A stretch of 32,488 bases of DNA from positions 1-32,488 of the forward strand of contig NZ_PYFX01000031.1 of the NCBI RefSeq assembly GCF_003020115.1, given 5' to 3'. This document shows, piece after piece, positions 1-8,264 of the stretch. The notes under the pieces were generated by a model, which was given only the letters and a program-made list of their open reading frames with translations, searched no databases and was not told the DNA's origin. The translations under genes and the position numbers were made by a program. The DNA comes from Bradyrhizobium sp. MOS002 (lineage in GTDB: Bacteria; Pseudomonadota; Alphaproteobacteria; Rhizobiales; Xanthobacteraceae). Each line of letters opens with the position of its first letter. The stretch's first letter is position 1.

Positions 1-92
1 AGGGAAGTGACACCTTTGCCATCAAGGCAACGGGTAAGGGGCCGAAGGCTTCTGGCACATCGGTGATCACGGTGCACGCGACGATTAAGTAG
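1..92 (+). CDS. C-terminal end of a secreted repeat/Ig-like protein (partial)
   Basis: The window opens inside a reading frame (codons begin at base 3) that ends with TAG at 90-92. The 29 visible residues (GSDTFAIKATGKGPKASGTS..., then VITVHATIK) alternate hydrophobic and polar residues and are rich in G, T and S. That is typical of the last strands of Ig-like or cadherin-like repeats in bacterial surface proteins. The start and most of the gene lie outside the window, so the family cannot be fixed. The coding call rests on composition and the clean end only. Confidence 0.5.
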   Translation, partial: GSDTFAIKATGKGPKASGTSVITVHATIK

Positions 93-1049
93 CGGGTCGA
101 GCAGTTGAGCGACGCCTACGAGGCCGCACCAGTCTCGCGGCTGTTGATGGCGTCCGACCTGGGGCCGTCCGCGTGCGAAGACGTTGAAGATCGGCCGAAC
201 ACCCGCACTCGCAGACCGCTCTCGCGAGCAATCCGCTGAGCTTCCTTCGGCACCCCGAGGCGCTTGCTGCGCCTCCAGAGACTTCACGCGTCTAGCAACA
301 AGAACAGTCCGAACAATTTTCTGGTCGAGGGGAGGGGGGAGGGAAAATTCGGCAAAGCTCCTGACAAAGCCGACCGCCAGATCAGTTCCTGATCTGCAAT
401 GCCAAGACATCACGGGGCCTGCTTCGTCCGGCATATGCGGCCGAAGTAATTGCGACAAGGGATCATCGAGTTTGGAGCTGACGATGACCGCAGGCCGCTG
501 GACAATGGGATGACCCCCCAGCGGGTCGATGTCTGTTTGTGAAGGCGGAGCGGAAGTCCGCGCTTTACGCCAAACCGACGCGATTGACCCGGAGCCGACC
601 TCCCGCAAGATCCTCGGCAAGGATCGCCCGCCAGCCGAAGTCGACTTGTACCCTGAGGCGGAAGCGCGAGCCGTGCAGAGATATAATCACGCGCTTGAAC
701 TAACGACACGAGGAGAAAAACTGGCCGTTTGGCGCAGTGGGTCTAATCACGCACCAAGGTCCGCTTCTTTCCTGGCGCGTCTCGACTGGCCGCGAGGCAA
801 GGGCACTGCTTCATCTGTGCAAGCCGCGAAGCAATTCAGGTTAGCAACGAAGCCGACTTGTTAGCCCGCGCAGTCAATTTGAAACAGACGAGATGTATTT
901 TCTGCGAAGTAGGACGGAGGGTAAGCGGCGTTCGAGCAAAACGCCGCAAGCTGTTCTGTAGTTTGATCAAAAAAGGTCGCCTGACGCACCGCCGGCAACC
1001 GAGTAGCTAGTGGTTTCCTCGACCACCGTGATGCGGCCCGGAGCTCTGC
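93..1049. other. Long stretch without a convincing gene
   Basis: Several open frames of 99-111 codons overlap on both strands here. None has a recognisable domain, a good ribosome binding site or a coding-like composition; they are arginine- and serine-rich, as expected from chance frames in GC-rich DNA. I see no tRNA, transposase or ordered repeat. It may be decayed coding sequence. Confidence 0.5.
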
Positions 1050-1955
1050 ATGAATAAATTTGCTTACCGATTGCCTCTATTACTTGCGCCGTTGATCATC
1101 GAACTCCAGGTAGCGAGCGTCGGTGCAGAAACGTTGGATCAATCCGTACCGGCGCTCTCGACCTTAGAGCGCTCATCGCCGCTGGATTTGCGGCTTTCCG
1201 GGCCGCTATCGCGATCTGAAGAAAGCGCATTGGTGCCGTCTGATCGCTTTAAAGAGTGTGATCTCTGTCCGGTGATGATTGTCGTTCCTGCCGGCCGGTT
1301 CACGATGGGCGCAAGCGCGGATGAACCAGGCAGTACGGCGGACGAACGGCCGCAACACCAGGTGATATTTCCGAGTTTTTCGGTCGGACGTTTTCCCGTT
1401 TCTCTCGATGAGTGGAACGTCTGCGTCATGAGGAAGGGCTGCAGCTATCGGGCGTCGGATCCGATCAGCAGCAGCGAATGGAAACCCGTCACCAATATTC
1501 AATGGGCCGAAGCCAAGGAGTACGTCGACTGGCTGTCGCGTTCGACCGGAAAGCCATATCGGTTGTTGAGCGAGTCCGAGCGGGAGTACGTCGCGCGCGC
1601 CGGAACGACGACCGCCTTCTGGTGGGGCGATTCCTTCGCTCCTGATCGGATCGAAGAACGCCAAGGCGCCGGGACGAACTCTCTGCCGTCAAGGCCGTCG
1701 CTTCCTAATCCCTGGGGATTCTACGAAATCCATGGTAACGTCTACGACTGGGTGGAGGATTGCTGGCACGACAATTACCAAGGCGCACCGGCGGACGGAT
1801 CGGCGTGGATAGAAGGCGATTGCAGCCGACATGTTCTGCGCGGTGGCTCGCCCAGTCGAGCGGTGCAAACACGCCGCGCTGCGGCGCGCATTTGGTTCGG
1901 CCCATCGAATCGGATGCAATACATGAGTGTTCGTGTCGCAAGAACGCTACAGTGA
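1050..1955 (+). CDS. Secreted SUMF1/FGE-sulfatase-family protein, probably not a true formylglycine enzyme
   Basis: The 301-aa product starts with a signal peptide (about residues 1-26, hydrophobic core LPLLLAPLII), so it is probably exported. From about residue 75 it follows the FGE-sulfatase fold (PF03781): MIVVPAGRFTMGA near the start, VTNIQWAEAKEYVDWLS, YRLLSESEREYVARAG, NPWGFYEIHGNVYDWVEDCW, and VLRGGSPSR near the end. Real formylglycine-generating enzymes carry two redox cysteines just after the RGGS motif. Here that stretch (SPSRAVQTRRAAAR) has none, and the usual final GFRVAR reads MSVRVAR. Many bacterial members of this fold lack the enzyme activity and act as binding or accessory domains. 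The partner is unknown; no sulfatase gene is nearby. Confidence 0.88.
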   Translation: MNKFAYRLPLLLAPLIIELQVASVGAETLDQSVPALSTLERSSPLDLRLSGPLSRSEESALVPSDRFKECDLCPVMIVVPAGRFTMGASADEPGSTADERPQHQVIFPSFSVGRFPVSLDEWNVCVMRKGCSYRASDPISSSEWKPVTNIQWAEAKEYVDWLSRSTGKPYRLLSESEREYVARAGTTTAFWWGDSFAPDRIEERQGAGTNSLPSRPSLPNPWGFYEIHGNVYDWVEDCWHDNYQGAPADGSAWIEGDCSRHVLRGGSPSRAVQTRRAAARIWFGPSNRMQYMSVRVARTLQ

Positions 1956-2103
1956 TCGGCAAGATCGGCCATCGACCACAAGCGCGGCTGCGTCAGTGCG
2001 GCGAGATGCGAACGACAGTGCTTTGACCGAAAACATGATCGGGCGAAAAAGCGAGGTAGTGGTCGCCTCAGTGGCACGGAGGCAACCTCGACATCTGCGT
2101 CTG

Positions 2104-2583
2104 CTATTTCTCCGTCGCGGTCGAACGCCCATAAGCACGAACAACGTCGATAAACGCGTCCCAATGCTTTACGAAGGAGATCGTGGCTTCGATGTCATCC
2201 CACGTAAGGATTGCCTCGGCGTCTAGCTCTGTCGCTCCGCGCTCCTGCAAAGCCTCTTTTGCGGCCAGGCCGGCCAAGCGAGAGGCGACGAAATCGCGAT
2301 CGAGATCGAGCAGAGATAGGTTTTCCGCGACTAATGAAACCTGAGCGCCGCTCCGATCACGGATGTCGAGCAATCCGACCGCCTCTCGTCTGACGGCCGC
2401 TGTCTCATCACACCAAATCTGTTCGGCTCGCTGCGCCAACCGGATGAGCCGAATGTAAAGGCGCGTAGGGATCCCGGACAACTCCGCCTGGATCGGTGTG
2501 ATGGCGTGGATCCGGTGAGGCTGGAAATCGAGCACCTCACCCGATTGTAGGTGGGAGCGATCCTTGCTTTCGTGAGTCGGCAT
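2104..2583 (-). CDS. Conserved hypothetical protein
   Basis: The 159-aa protein has no domain I recognise. It is acidic and mostly helical, with no signal peptide or membrane segment. Its middle (residues about 45-125) is rich in A, R, E and L. A GGAG about 8 nt before the ATG supports the start. It stands alone, convergent with the SUMF1-like gene, with 148 bases between the two stops. Composition and the ribosome binding site favour a real gene over the shorter overlapping frames. Confidence 0.6.
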   Translation of the reverse strand: MPTHESKDRSHLQSGEVLDFQPHRIHAITPIQAELSGIPTRLYIRLIRLAQRAEQIWCDETAAVRREAVGLLDIRDRSGAQVSLVAENLSLLDLDRDFVASRLAGLAAKEALQERGATELDAEAILTWDDIEATISFVKHWDAFIDVVRAYGRSTATEK

Positions 2584-2709
2584 CGTAGTCTCCGCGACGA
2601 CCGCTAATTTAACGGCAGTAAAAACGAGTCCGAAAATGCAACGATCGGCGCGCGCCAGCTTTTCTGTACTTCGATTCCTCGGCCCAGAAAACAGTTGACC
2701 GAATACCGC

Positions 2710-3279
2710 TCAGTTGGTGGCGAACCAGTAAAACAATCCCGCTCCGCCGACGCGCTGCAAGTTCGCCGGGGAACAAACGGGCGTCTTGTGCGAATAGTTC
2801 CAGAAATTGCGGACCCTGAGTGTTGCCGATCAGGTCATGGTGTCCGACGATCGCGCTACCCTATTGTGGCTGTGCAGGTCGACCAAGTTTGCCGCGATCT
2901 GGGTACCCTTGGCGTTGGACCAGGGACCGTTACCGATCCGGTCCTTGGCATTGATAGGGCTCGACCCCTGCGTCGAAAGATAGGCCTGCCATGTTTTGCC
3001 GCCCGCGCCTACGGCCTGGGCGAGAGTCTGGCAAATGTCGATCCGCCCCGTCGAGCCCACCGAGGTCGCCGCCCCTTCCGAGCCGACACTGGTTATGAAG
3101 AAACCCATGCTGCTTTGCTGTGCTTCCGCCGGTCCCCGCACACTCAACGACAAAAATACCGTGGAAGAGGTAGAGCCCAATTCGCTTTCTTGGTCATGCA
3201 GTTGGTCCTTGCCAGTGAGGACTCTGGTCCCCACAATCACGCGCCGCTGCAACACCGCTCCAACCGAGCATCCCGGCAT
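2710..3279 (-). pseudogene. Decayed lectin-like secreted protein gene
   Basis: The first frame gives MGFFITSVGS, then ICQTLAQAVGAGGKTWQAYLS and INAKDRIGNGPWSNAKG. This is the conserved core of a small secreted lectin-like family common in Bradyrhizobium. After LHSHN the frame runs to a stop at 2830-2832. The family's C-terminal blocks can still be read in other frames: VGHHDLIGNTQGPQ immediately downstream, then after a one-base shift FWNYSHKTPVCSPANLQ and RVGGAGLFYWFATN with a stop at 2710-2712. The segment between LHSHN and VGHHD appears deleted, and the signal peptide is no longer recognisable. At least one deletion and one further frameshift make this a pseudogene. It is upstream of, and divergent from, the cytochrome gene. 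Confidence 0.7.
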
Positions 3280-3851
3280 TCGCTAAAACTTACTATACGA
3301 TCAGATTATCCATAATCACACTTCGTCTTTCATCCTGAGCTCGAGGAGAGGTCTCTCGTCGTGGCCGTAGCACATGCCGCTGCCGCGGATGGATTCAGAC
3401 TGGCTAAAAGCGACTGCGCCCCTGGACAGGGTTTCGTGCGCGGCAACGTATTCTGAGCATTCCTGCCTCTCGCCAACGGCTTAGGCCATTCAAAAAGCTC
3501 GGCGAGGTCGCCTTCTGGCCCGTCGCTGCGGTCCGAGGAGCGGCTCGTCATGTCGGCTCTCAAGGACGGACCGGAAGTTGGCAGCCGAGCGCCCGGCCGA
3601 CGCTTTTGGACCCAAAGGAGACGTTGCGAACTTGGCAGAGCGCTATTAACCTGCCGGGTGCCTTGGCGAGCTGTGATTAGAGGCAGCGCAACCTAGGGCC
3701 CGATATGATTTGTCAGAATAGCTGACGCCTTTTAGTTGAGATTTCGTTTGATTGGAGCCGATCGAAGCGATCGGCTCATTACGAGCGCCATGTTCCGTGC
3801 GCGTAATGAGAATAGATCTAGTTGACCAAAAAACAATTAGGGGAAACCAGT
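3280..3851. other. Intergenic region upstream of the cytochrome gene
   Basis: No convincing gene. A 77-codon frame on the minus strand (3330-3563) is serine/alanine-rich without a motif and is probably a chance frame. The notable element is the perfect inverted repeat at 3755-3777, listed separately. Confidence 0.5.
3755..3777. promoter_or_regulatory. Perfect 10-bp inverted repeat upstream of the cytochrome gene
   Basis: GAGCCGATCG and CGATCGGCTC flank a 3-base AAG loop, 74 bases before the cytochrome ATG. No T-run follows, so an intrinsic terminator is unlikely. It could be an operator for a dimeric regulator or a hairpin in the 5' leader. The role is inferred. Confidence 0.4.
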
Positions 3852-4697
3852 ATGTTCAGACTCTTTATGACGTCTGTCGCCGCTGTTGCCATTACCGTCA
3901 GTTTCGCCCGTGCCGATTCCGATCTGGTCAAGCGCGGCGATTATTTGGTCAACGGCATTCTAGCCTGTGGCAATTGCCACACGCCGAAGGGCCCGAACGG
4001 TGACGTCGTAGAGAAGGCGTACTCCGGTGGCGGGTCCTGGGACGAACCGCCGTTCAAGGTATCTGCCGCTAACATCACGCAAGACAAGGAGACCGGAATC
4101 GGAAACTGGAGCGACGCCGACATCAAGAAACTGATGCGCACCGGGGAAACGCCCAGGGGTGTGCACACTGCTATGATCATGCCGACCGGCTTTTACCACA
4201 TCATGACTGAACACGACCTGGACGCTGTCGTCGCATACTTACGTACAATCGCACCGATCCATAACAAAGTGCCTGATCCGATTTACAAGATGCCACAAGT
4301 CGAAAACGTCCTGCCCGGCGGCGAAAAGCCATTCACAGAATCGATGATGAGCGATAGTGCGAAAAAGGGTTTCTATCTCGCCACCATTGCACATTGTATG
4401 GCGTGCCATACGCCGGCGGGACCAAGAGGTCGCGAGTTCGCCACTAAGCTGGGGGCGGGTGGCTTCGAATTCCGCGGGCCTTGGGGTGTCTCCGTTTCCC
4501 GCAACATCAGCCAGAGCAAAACCAACGGGATCGGTGGGTGGACTGACGCCGAGATTAAGCGCGCTATCGCTCAAGGGATCAGCCGCGACGGTAGTCGTCT
4601 CAAGCCACCGATGGGTTTCCACTACTACGCCACGATAACTCCGGATGATCTTGATGCCGTGGTCGCCTATCTGCGCACAGTGACGGCGCAGGACTGA
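3852..4697 (+). CDS. Periplasmic diheme cytochrome c
   Basis: The 281-aa product carries electrons in the periplasm, probably between a dehydrogenase and the respiratory chain. It begins with a signal peptide (about 1-21, ending SFARA). It has two c-type heme sites, CGNCH at 39-43 and CMACH at 182-186. Each half also has the paired elements of this fold: NITQDKETGIGNWSDADIK with MPTGFYHIMTEHDLDAVVAYL, and NISQSKTNGIGGWTDAEIK with MGFHYYATITPDDLDAVVAYL. The repeat shows an internal duplication. This layout matches the cytochrome subunits that accompany alcohol, aldehyde or nicotinate-type dehydrogenases, but no dehydrogenase gene is adjacent, so the partner is unknown. I chose the ATG at 3852 over the TTG at 3822 because it has AGGGGA upstream and gives a clean signal peptide. 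Confidence 0.92.
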   Translation: MFRLFMTSVAAVAITVSFARADSDLVKRGDYLVNGILACGNCHTPKGPNGDVVEKAYSGGGSWDEPPFKVSAANITQDKETGIGNWSDADIKKLMRTGETPRGVHTAMIMPTGFYHIMTEHDLDAVVAYLRTIAPIHNKVPDPIYKMPQVENVLPGGEKPFTESMMSDSAKKGFYLATIAHCMACHTPAGPRGREFATKLGAGGFEFRGPWGVSVSRNISQSKTNGIGGWTDAEIKRAIAQGISRDGSRLKPPMGFHYYATITPDDLDAVVAYLRTVTAQD

Positions 4698-5147
4698 CGC
4701 TCGAACGGCACCCAAAGCTCAAGTTTAGCCGGTCTCGCCGTACTCGGCACTTTTGACCGCTTATGGGCCATCTGCGACCTCGGAGGCGATCCGCTTTTCG
4801 GTAAATGTTGGTGGTCAAACGGACATCGATGGCTACTTCTTCAACAGTATCGACCCAAAGCAGACTATCGTTATCGCGGCTGTCGGCATGGCTTGGGATA
4901 TGCGCCGGGTGGTCGCGCTAACTCATGACCATCAGAATTTCTTCCGCACGAGCAATAATTGATGTAGGCTAAACATCCAGCCGCCAGCGGGTGGTGCCGA
5001 ACGCCTGTCCATTCTGAGCGGTATATTGCCTACGGCAGGGCCTCTGGTCCTTCACTCAACGCGGCTTTAGCCGCCCGTTTTTGTTGAGCCCGAAGCACAA
5101 ACCTTACGTCTTAGTTTGCGAACATTCCCCGAGAGGAGGAAGTCACC
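4698..5147. other. Intergenic region with a terminator
   Basis: A 69-codon plus-strand frame at 4753-4962 has no motif and no clear ribosome binding site; I do not call it. A terminator-like hairpin lies at 5061-5082. The region separates the cytochrome gene from the GYD gene. Confidence 0.45.
5061..5082 (+). terminator. Rho-independent terminator
   Basis: GCGGC-TTTA-GCCGC forms a 5-bp GC stem, followed two bases later by GTTTTT. It lies 364 bases after the cytochrome stop and 66 bases before the GYD start, so it would end plus-strand transcripts from upstream. Confidence 0.5.
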
Positions 5148-5483
5148 ATGCATTTTTGTATGACAGGGCAATACACACCAAAATCTCTCAACAGCATTAT
5201 GGAAAATCCCAAGACCAATCGGTACGAAGCGGCCAAGAACCTTATCGAAGCCGCCGGCGGAAAATTGATATCGATGTATAGCACCGCTGCCGAAGGCCCG
5301 GGCGTCTTGCTAATCTTCGATGTGCCTGACCCCAGTGCAGCACCGGCGATTTCTGGCACCGTCGTGGCATCCGGCGCCATTCATAACGTAAGCCTCATCA
5401 GGCTTTGGACACAGGACGAAATTGCCAAGGTTCGTCAAACTGCAAGCCAGCTCCGGGGAAAGTACTCGCCGCCGGGCAATTGA
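5148..5483 (+). CDS. GYD domain protein
   Basis: The 111-aa protein matches the GYD family (PF08734), small proteins with a ferredoxin-like alpha/beta fold and no settled function. Visible features are the opening strand MHFCMTGQYTPKSLNSIMEN, the helix RYEAAKNLIEAAGGKLISMY, the strand GPGVLLIFDVPD, and a late region HNVSLIRLWTQDEIAKV. Length is typical for the family. GAGAGGAGGAAG ends 5 nt before the ATG, a strong ribosome binding site. It is preceded by a terminator and followed 103 bases later by a tiny membrane protein gene, with which it may be cotranscribed. Confidence 0.85.
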   Translation: MHFCMTGQYTPKSLNSIMENPKTNRYEAAKNLIEAAGGKLISMYSTAAEGPGVLLIFDVPDPSAAPAISGTVVASGAIHNVSLIRLWTQDEIAKVRQTASQLRGKYSPPGN

Positions 5484-5586
5484 AGACAAACGGCCCGCGG
5501 CCTGAAGTCGACCAGTTGAATTCAACGTCGGCGGCAGTTTGGCGGTCTGCCGCCAACTGGTGCCCCAAATATTTTTTGAGGCCATC

Positions 5587-5760
5587 ATGCCCGAGACATT
5601 TGAGATCATCATGCCTGAGACATTCGAAATCCTGCTGTGGTTTGCCGCGCTCGCGACGTGGCTGATGTTTCTCTTCGTGATCCTCAGGACGGCGCTAGAA
5701 CCGCTATTCAAGCGCATGCGCCGACTGCGCGATGAATCTTTCAAGGTGAAGGTGAAGTGA
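5587..5760 (+). CDS. Small single-pass membrane protein with duplicated start region
   Basis: The 57-aa product has one strong transmembrane segment (about residues 17-36, LLWFAALATWLMFLFVILRT) followed by a basic tail (FKRMRRLRDESFKVKVK), so the C-terminus is probably cytoplasmic. The first 24 bases are an imperfect tandem repeat of the next 24: the protein begins MPETFEII-MPETFEIL, with a second in-frame ATG at 5611. GAGG lies about 7 nt before the first ATG, which I chose. No family is recognised. It ends 8 bases from the stop of the convergent DoxX gene. Confidence 0.6.
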   Translation: MPETFEIIMPETFEILLWFAALATWLMFLFVILRTALEPLFKRMRRLRDESFKVKVK

Positions 5761-5768
5761 TGTCGGGC

Positions 5769-6212
5769 CTACGGTTTCCGACAGAAACTAAACCGGCCTG
5801 CTCCGGTGACGAAGATTAGCATCGCGCCTCCCATGATCGAGATATTCTTCAAGAAATGATTGTACTGACCAATTTGCTGCGCACCGGCCGGATACTCCCA
5901 GTAGCGGTGGGCGATAGCAGTTGCGACCAGCACGAAGACAAAGGTCAGCACTGCGCAGTAGCGCGTACCGACGCCCAATATCAAACCAATGGATATCAAT
6001 ATTTCCAATGCGATATTCGTCAGAGTGAACAGCTCAGGTGCTGGAAGGTTCAGCGACTTAGAATAGCCGACAGAGCCACTGAAGTTGGTTATTGCTCCGT
6101 ACGCGCTACCAACGAATACCCACGCAACTAGAATGCGACCAACCAAGATCAGCGCATCAGCTCTCTTTTTGGCGAATTCATCAACAGCCGGCGACGGAGA
6201 ATTGAATTTCAT
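5769..6212 (-). CDS. DoxX-family integral membrane protein
   Basis: The 147-aa protein has four hydrophobic segments. It fits the DoxX family (PF07681): ALILVGRILVAWVFVGSAYG at about 19-38, ELFTLTNIALEILISIGLIL, GTRYCAVLTFVFVLVATAIA, and a last helix NISIMGGAMLIFVTGAGRFS. The stretch IAHRYWEY followed by NHFLKNISIMGGAML is typical of the family. DoxX proteins are linked in different bacteria to quinone or thiol redox systems; the role here is not shown by the sequence. Length is normal. Confidence 0.88.
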   Translation of the reverse strand: MKFNSPSPAVDEFAKKRADALILVGRILVAWVFVGSAYGAITNFSGSVGYSKSLNLPAPELFTLTNIALEILISIGLILGVGTRYCAVLTFVFVLVATAIAHRYWEYPAGAQQIGQYNHFLKNISIMGGAMLIFVTGAGRFSFCRKP

Positions 6213-6601
6213 TGGTAAAAGCCTCCACCCTTGTTGTCTAACGCGGCTGAAAAACTCTTACTAGCAATCTATCACGATTAGGGGGGGCGTATAAGCGCTT
6301 CACCTTCGGCGCGCTGCAAACGATACCTACTTCATCGTCCGCCCTTTTCGTGAGTGGCTTTCCTTGGCCCAGATGTCTGCTCCTGGCCCCATAGCCGACC
6401 TGCTTTGCCCTCCGCCCGAGGACCGCTTGTGACCCTATGTATGGTCCGGCCGCGCGTTGCAAGAGTTTCGTCAACCTGGCAGATGCGGTCTTGCCTCAAT
6501 GTATCCGGCCTCTGATTGGAGCGTGTTGTGCTCCGGGCCATCATGGATATCAGCGCGCATTCGAGCTAATTAGCGGACAGGCCTCGAACGGGCCATTCGG
6601 G
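6213..6601. other. Possible intergenic repeat remnant
   Basis: No gene is supported. The minus-strand sequence around 6330-6470 (three frames giving phrases such as GRLWGQEQTSGPR) resembles degenerate repeats I associate with Bradyrhizobium intergenic DNA, but I cannot verify this without a search. Confidence 0.3.
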
Positions 6602-6937
6602 TCACCAGTGTTCGCATGCGCCGGGAAGACCGATCCTCCATCGTTGTCTCATTCCTCTCGCAGACCTCGGCGGGTAGGGGCGCACGTATTTCGCCGGCAT
6701 CAAGAGGGCGTCGTGGCCAAGCGTTTGCAGCTTGCGACTGAGGTGATGCGCGCCGACGCAGGCCTCCATGCCGATCAAGCACGGCGGCAGGTTGGCGAGC
6801 CGCGTTTCCACCTGGCCGCGCGACAACTTCTGCCGCAGCACGATGGCGCCGCGCTGATTCTGGCCAATGATGTGGAACGAGTGCTTGCCGATATCGATGC
6901 CGATGACAGCGGGCGAAGCGTCGAGTTTCTGAGACAT
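6602..6937 (-). pseudogene. IS110-family transposase, N-terminal remnant
   Basis: Residues 1-88 from the ATG at 6937 match the N-terminal DEDD domain of IS110 transposases (PF01548): AVIGIDIGKHSFHIIG with the first catalytic Asp, then CLIGMEACVGAHHLSRKL with the Glu, then GHDALLMPAKYVRPY. After KYVRPY the family would continue with a KNDxxDAEA block, but the similarity stops and the frame ends at 6602. The C-terminal serine-containing transposase domain is absent. I see no IS ends, so this is a dead fragment marking past insertion and deletion. Confidence 0.75.
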
Positions 6938-7103
6938 GGCATGCTCCTTGTCTTGGGCGCCCTTTGCCAGCTTCTCGTAGCGGCAGGGCCGGAGCACGGC
7001 CGGACCATTCCATTAGCGGACGAACTTGGGAAGGTGCACGACCCTCGAACCGCCGAGCCGAGCCGAATACTGAGCGCAGCGCAACAGCGTTCGCGGTGAC
7101 CTC

Positions 7104-7433
7104 TCAGCCGATATTTTTGACCGCTTCAGCCAGTATCTCGTAAAGCTGCTGCTTGCTGAATTGCTTGGGCTGCTGCCTCTCCGCTGCGTTCCGCGACACC
7201 TTCTTTGCGACTGGAAGGGCGCAAGCTGCCGACGACGTCGCCCTCAGCTTCGGTGTCTGCCTTATCTTGGGCCTTGCCGTGGGCGGCTTGTGACCGCGCT
7301 TCAGGCCCTGACGGGTTAGTATGCCGCAGACCGCGTTACGACTACATCCGAGCCGGCGCGCTATCTGCGCCGCGCTACGTCCTGCGGACCAGAGCCTGGT
7401 GAGGAGCTCTATGTCTTTCGCATCCCAGCCCAT
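7104..7433 (-). CDS. GcrA-family regulator-like protein
   Basis: The 109-aa protein starts MGWDAKDIELLTRLWSAGRS, then AAQIARRLGCSRNAVCGIL and TRQGLKRG. This is the helix-turn-helix signature of GcrA (PF07750), an alphaproteobacterial cofactor of sigma-70 that acts at CcrM-methylated promoters in the cell cycle. Chromosomal GcrA is usually about 160-180 residues with a C-terminal sigma-binding domain. This one is shorter, and its tail (about 60-109) is basic with no clear sigma-binding domain. It is probably an accessory paralogue that binds DNA, not the master regulator. Confidence 0.8.
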   Translation of the reverse strand: MGWDAKDIELLTRLWSAGRSAAQIARRLGCSRNAVCGILTRQGLKRGHKPPTARPKIRQTPKLRATSSAACALPVAKKVSRNAAERQQPKQFSKQQLYEILAEAVKNIG

Positions 7434-7472
7434 GGGGGATATTATAGCACCGACGGCCGAACACGCGTCAAT

Positions 7473-7649
7473 CTAGTCTTCGTCCGGCTCGCGCACGACC
7501 GCCGGTTCGTCATCGCCGTCTTCGTCATCTTCATCCTCCTCGTCCTCTTCATCTTCACCGGGATCTCTTGGCGGCGTCGCGCTGCCCATAAGCACGAGCG
7601 GTGTCCAGCAGATCGCTGTGATGGAAGCTTCGAAGGTGTGTTGCTTCAT
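7473..7649 (-). CDS. Small hydrophobic/acidic-tail protein
   Basis: The 58-aa product from the ATG at 7649 has a short hydrophobic stretch (about 9-24, ASITAICWTPLVLMGS) that may be a signal peptide, then a run of about 20 mostly Asp/Glu residues. GAGGAG lies about 8 nt upstream of this ATG, which is why I prefer it to the ATG at 7700. The acidic tail could bind metal ions or basic partners; no family is recognised. Confidence 0.6.
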   Translation of the reverse strand: MKQHTFEASITAICWTPLVLMGSATPPRDPGEDEEDEEDEDDEDGDDEPAVVREPDED

Positions 7650-7791
7650 GTGTTGCTGCTCCTCGAAAAGCATCCTCGGTGAAATCCTGACCGGCGGCAC
7701 GCGCAGATCCGGGGCGCGACTGTCGCAAACGCGACGGTGACATCAGGTCGATGACATGAGCAAGGGCAGCACCGCCAGGCAACTGGCGACG

Positions 7792-8103
7792 CTACTTGAC
7801 GCCCGAAAACCCATCAGACGCTATGTCAACTAAAAGCTCGCCGCTGGTGATTTCGGGAACCCCAAGATCGAGGTCATGCAGACTTGCCTGAACAAACGCC
7901 AGTATCTTGGCGTTTGCTACGTTGGCGCTTTCGCGGTCATCGAATATCATCACGGCGATGCCGACACCGTCGCCCGCATCCAGCACATGGTAAGATCTAA
8001 ATCCCTGCGATTGCCTCAGGATCTCACCGACGCCGCTCTTGGCGCGACGCGCGGCGTCCGCCACCGAACGAACCTTCGTGTATTTGCGAATGACCATGTA
8101 CAT
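7792..8103 (-). CDS. Small alpha/beta-barrel (ABM-like) protein
   Basis: The 103-aa product from the ATG at 8103 begins MYMVIRKYTKVRSVADAARR, then GVGEILRQSQGFRSYHVLDAG and GVGIAVMIFDDRESANVANA. This strand-helix-strand pattern resembles the dimeric alpha/beta barrel of antibiotic-biosynthesis-monooxygenase-like proteins. No catalytic residues can be assigned, and many such proteins have no known substrate. The ORF is open to 8226, but the extra N-terminus is arginine-rich and unlike the family. A GGTGGA stretch precedes 8103. Confidence 0.65.
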   Translation of the reverse strand: MYMVIRKYTKVRSVADAARRAKSGVGEILRQSQGFRSYHVLDAGDGVGIAVMIFDDRESANVANAKILAFVQASLHDLDLGVPEITSGELLVDIASDGFSGVK

Positions 8104-8234
8104 GGGTCCACCACGCGCCATACGCTCCCCCGCATCAGAGCATATCGGTCCCAGTCGGACCAGTGCCAACCTCCGGGATAGGCCACAGCGCCCGGTTGAG
8201 CGGACCGCGCAACGCGCCTTTTCCAATGAGCCAT

Positions 8235-8254
8235 CCTCGCCCGCAAGGGCGAGG
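8235..8254. terminator. Strong hairpin after the dodecin gene
   Basis: CCTCGCCC-GCAA-GGGCGAGG is a perfect 8-bp GC stem with a tetraloop, 11 bases beyond the dodecin stop. There is no T-run on either side, so it may be a 3'-end stabiliser or a weak terminator. Confidence 0.45.
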
Positions 8255-8264
8255 TGCTTGAGGC

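Noticed and set aside
184..864. Open frames of 99-111 codons near the left end
   Set aside because: They overlap on both strands, are rich in Arg and Ser, and have no motif or start signal.
4753..4962. 69-codon plus-strand frame after the cytochrome gene
   Set aside because: No ribosome binding site, no domain, and no coding-like pattern.
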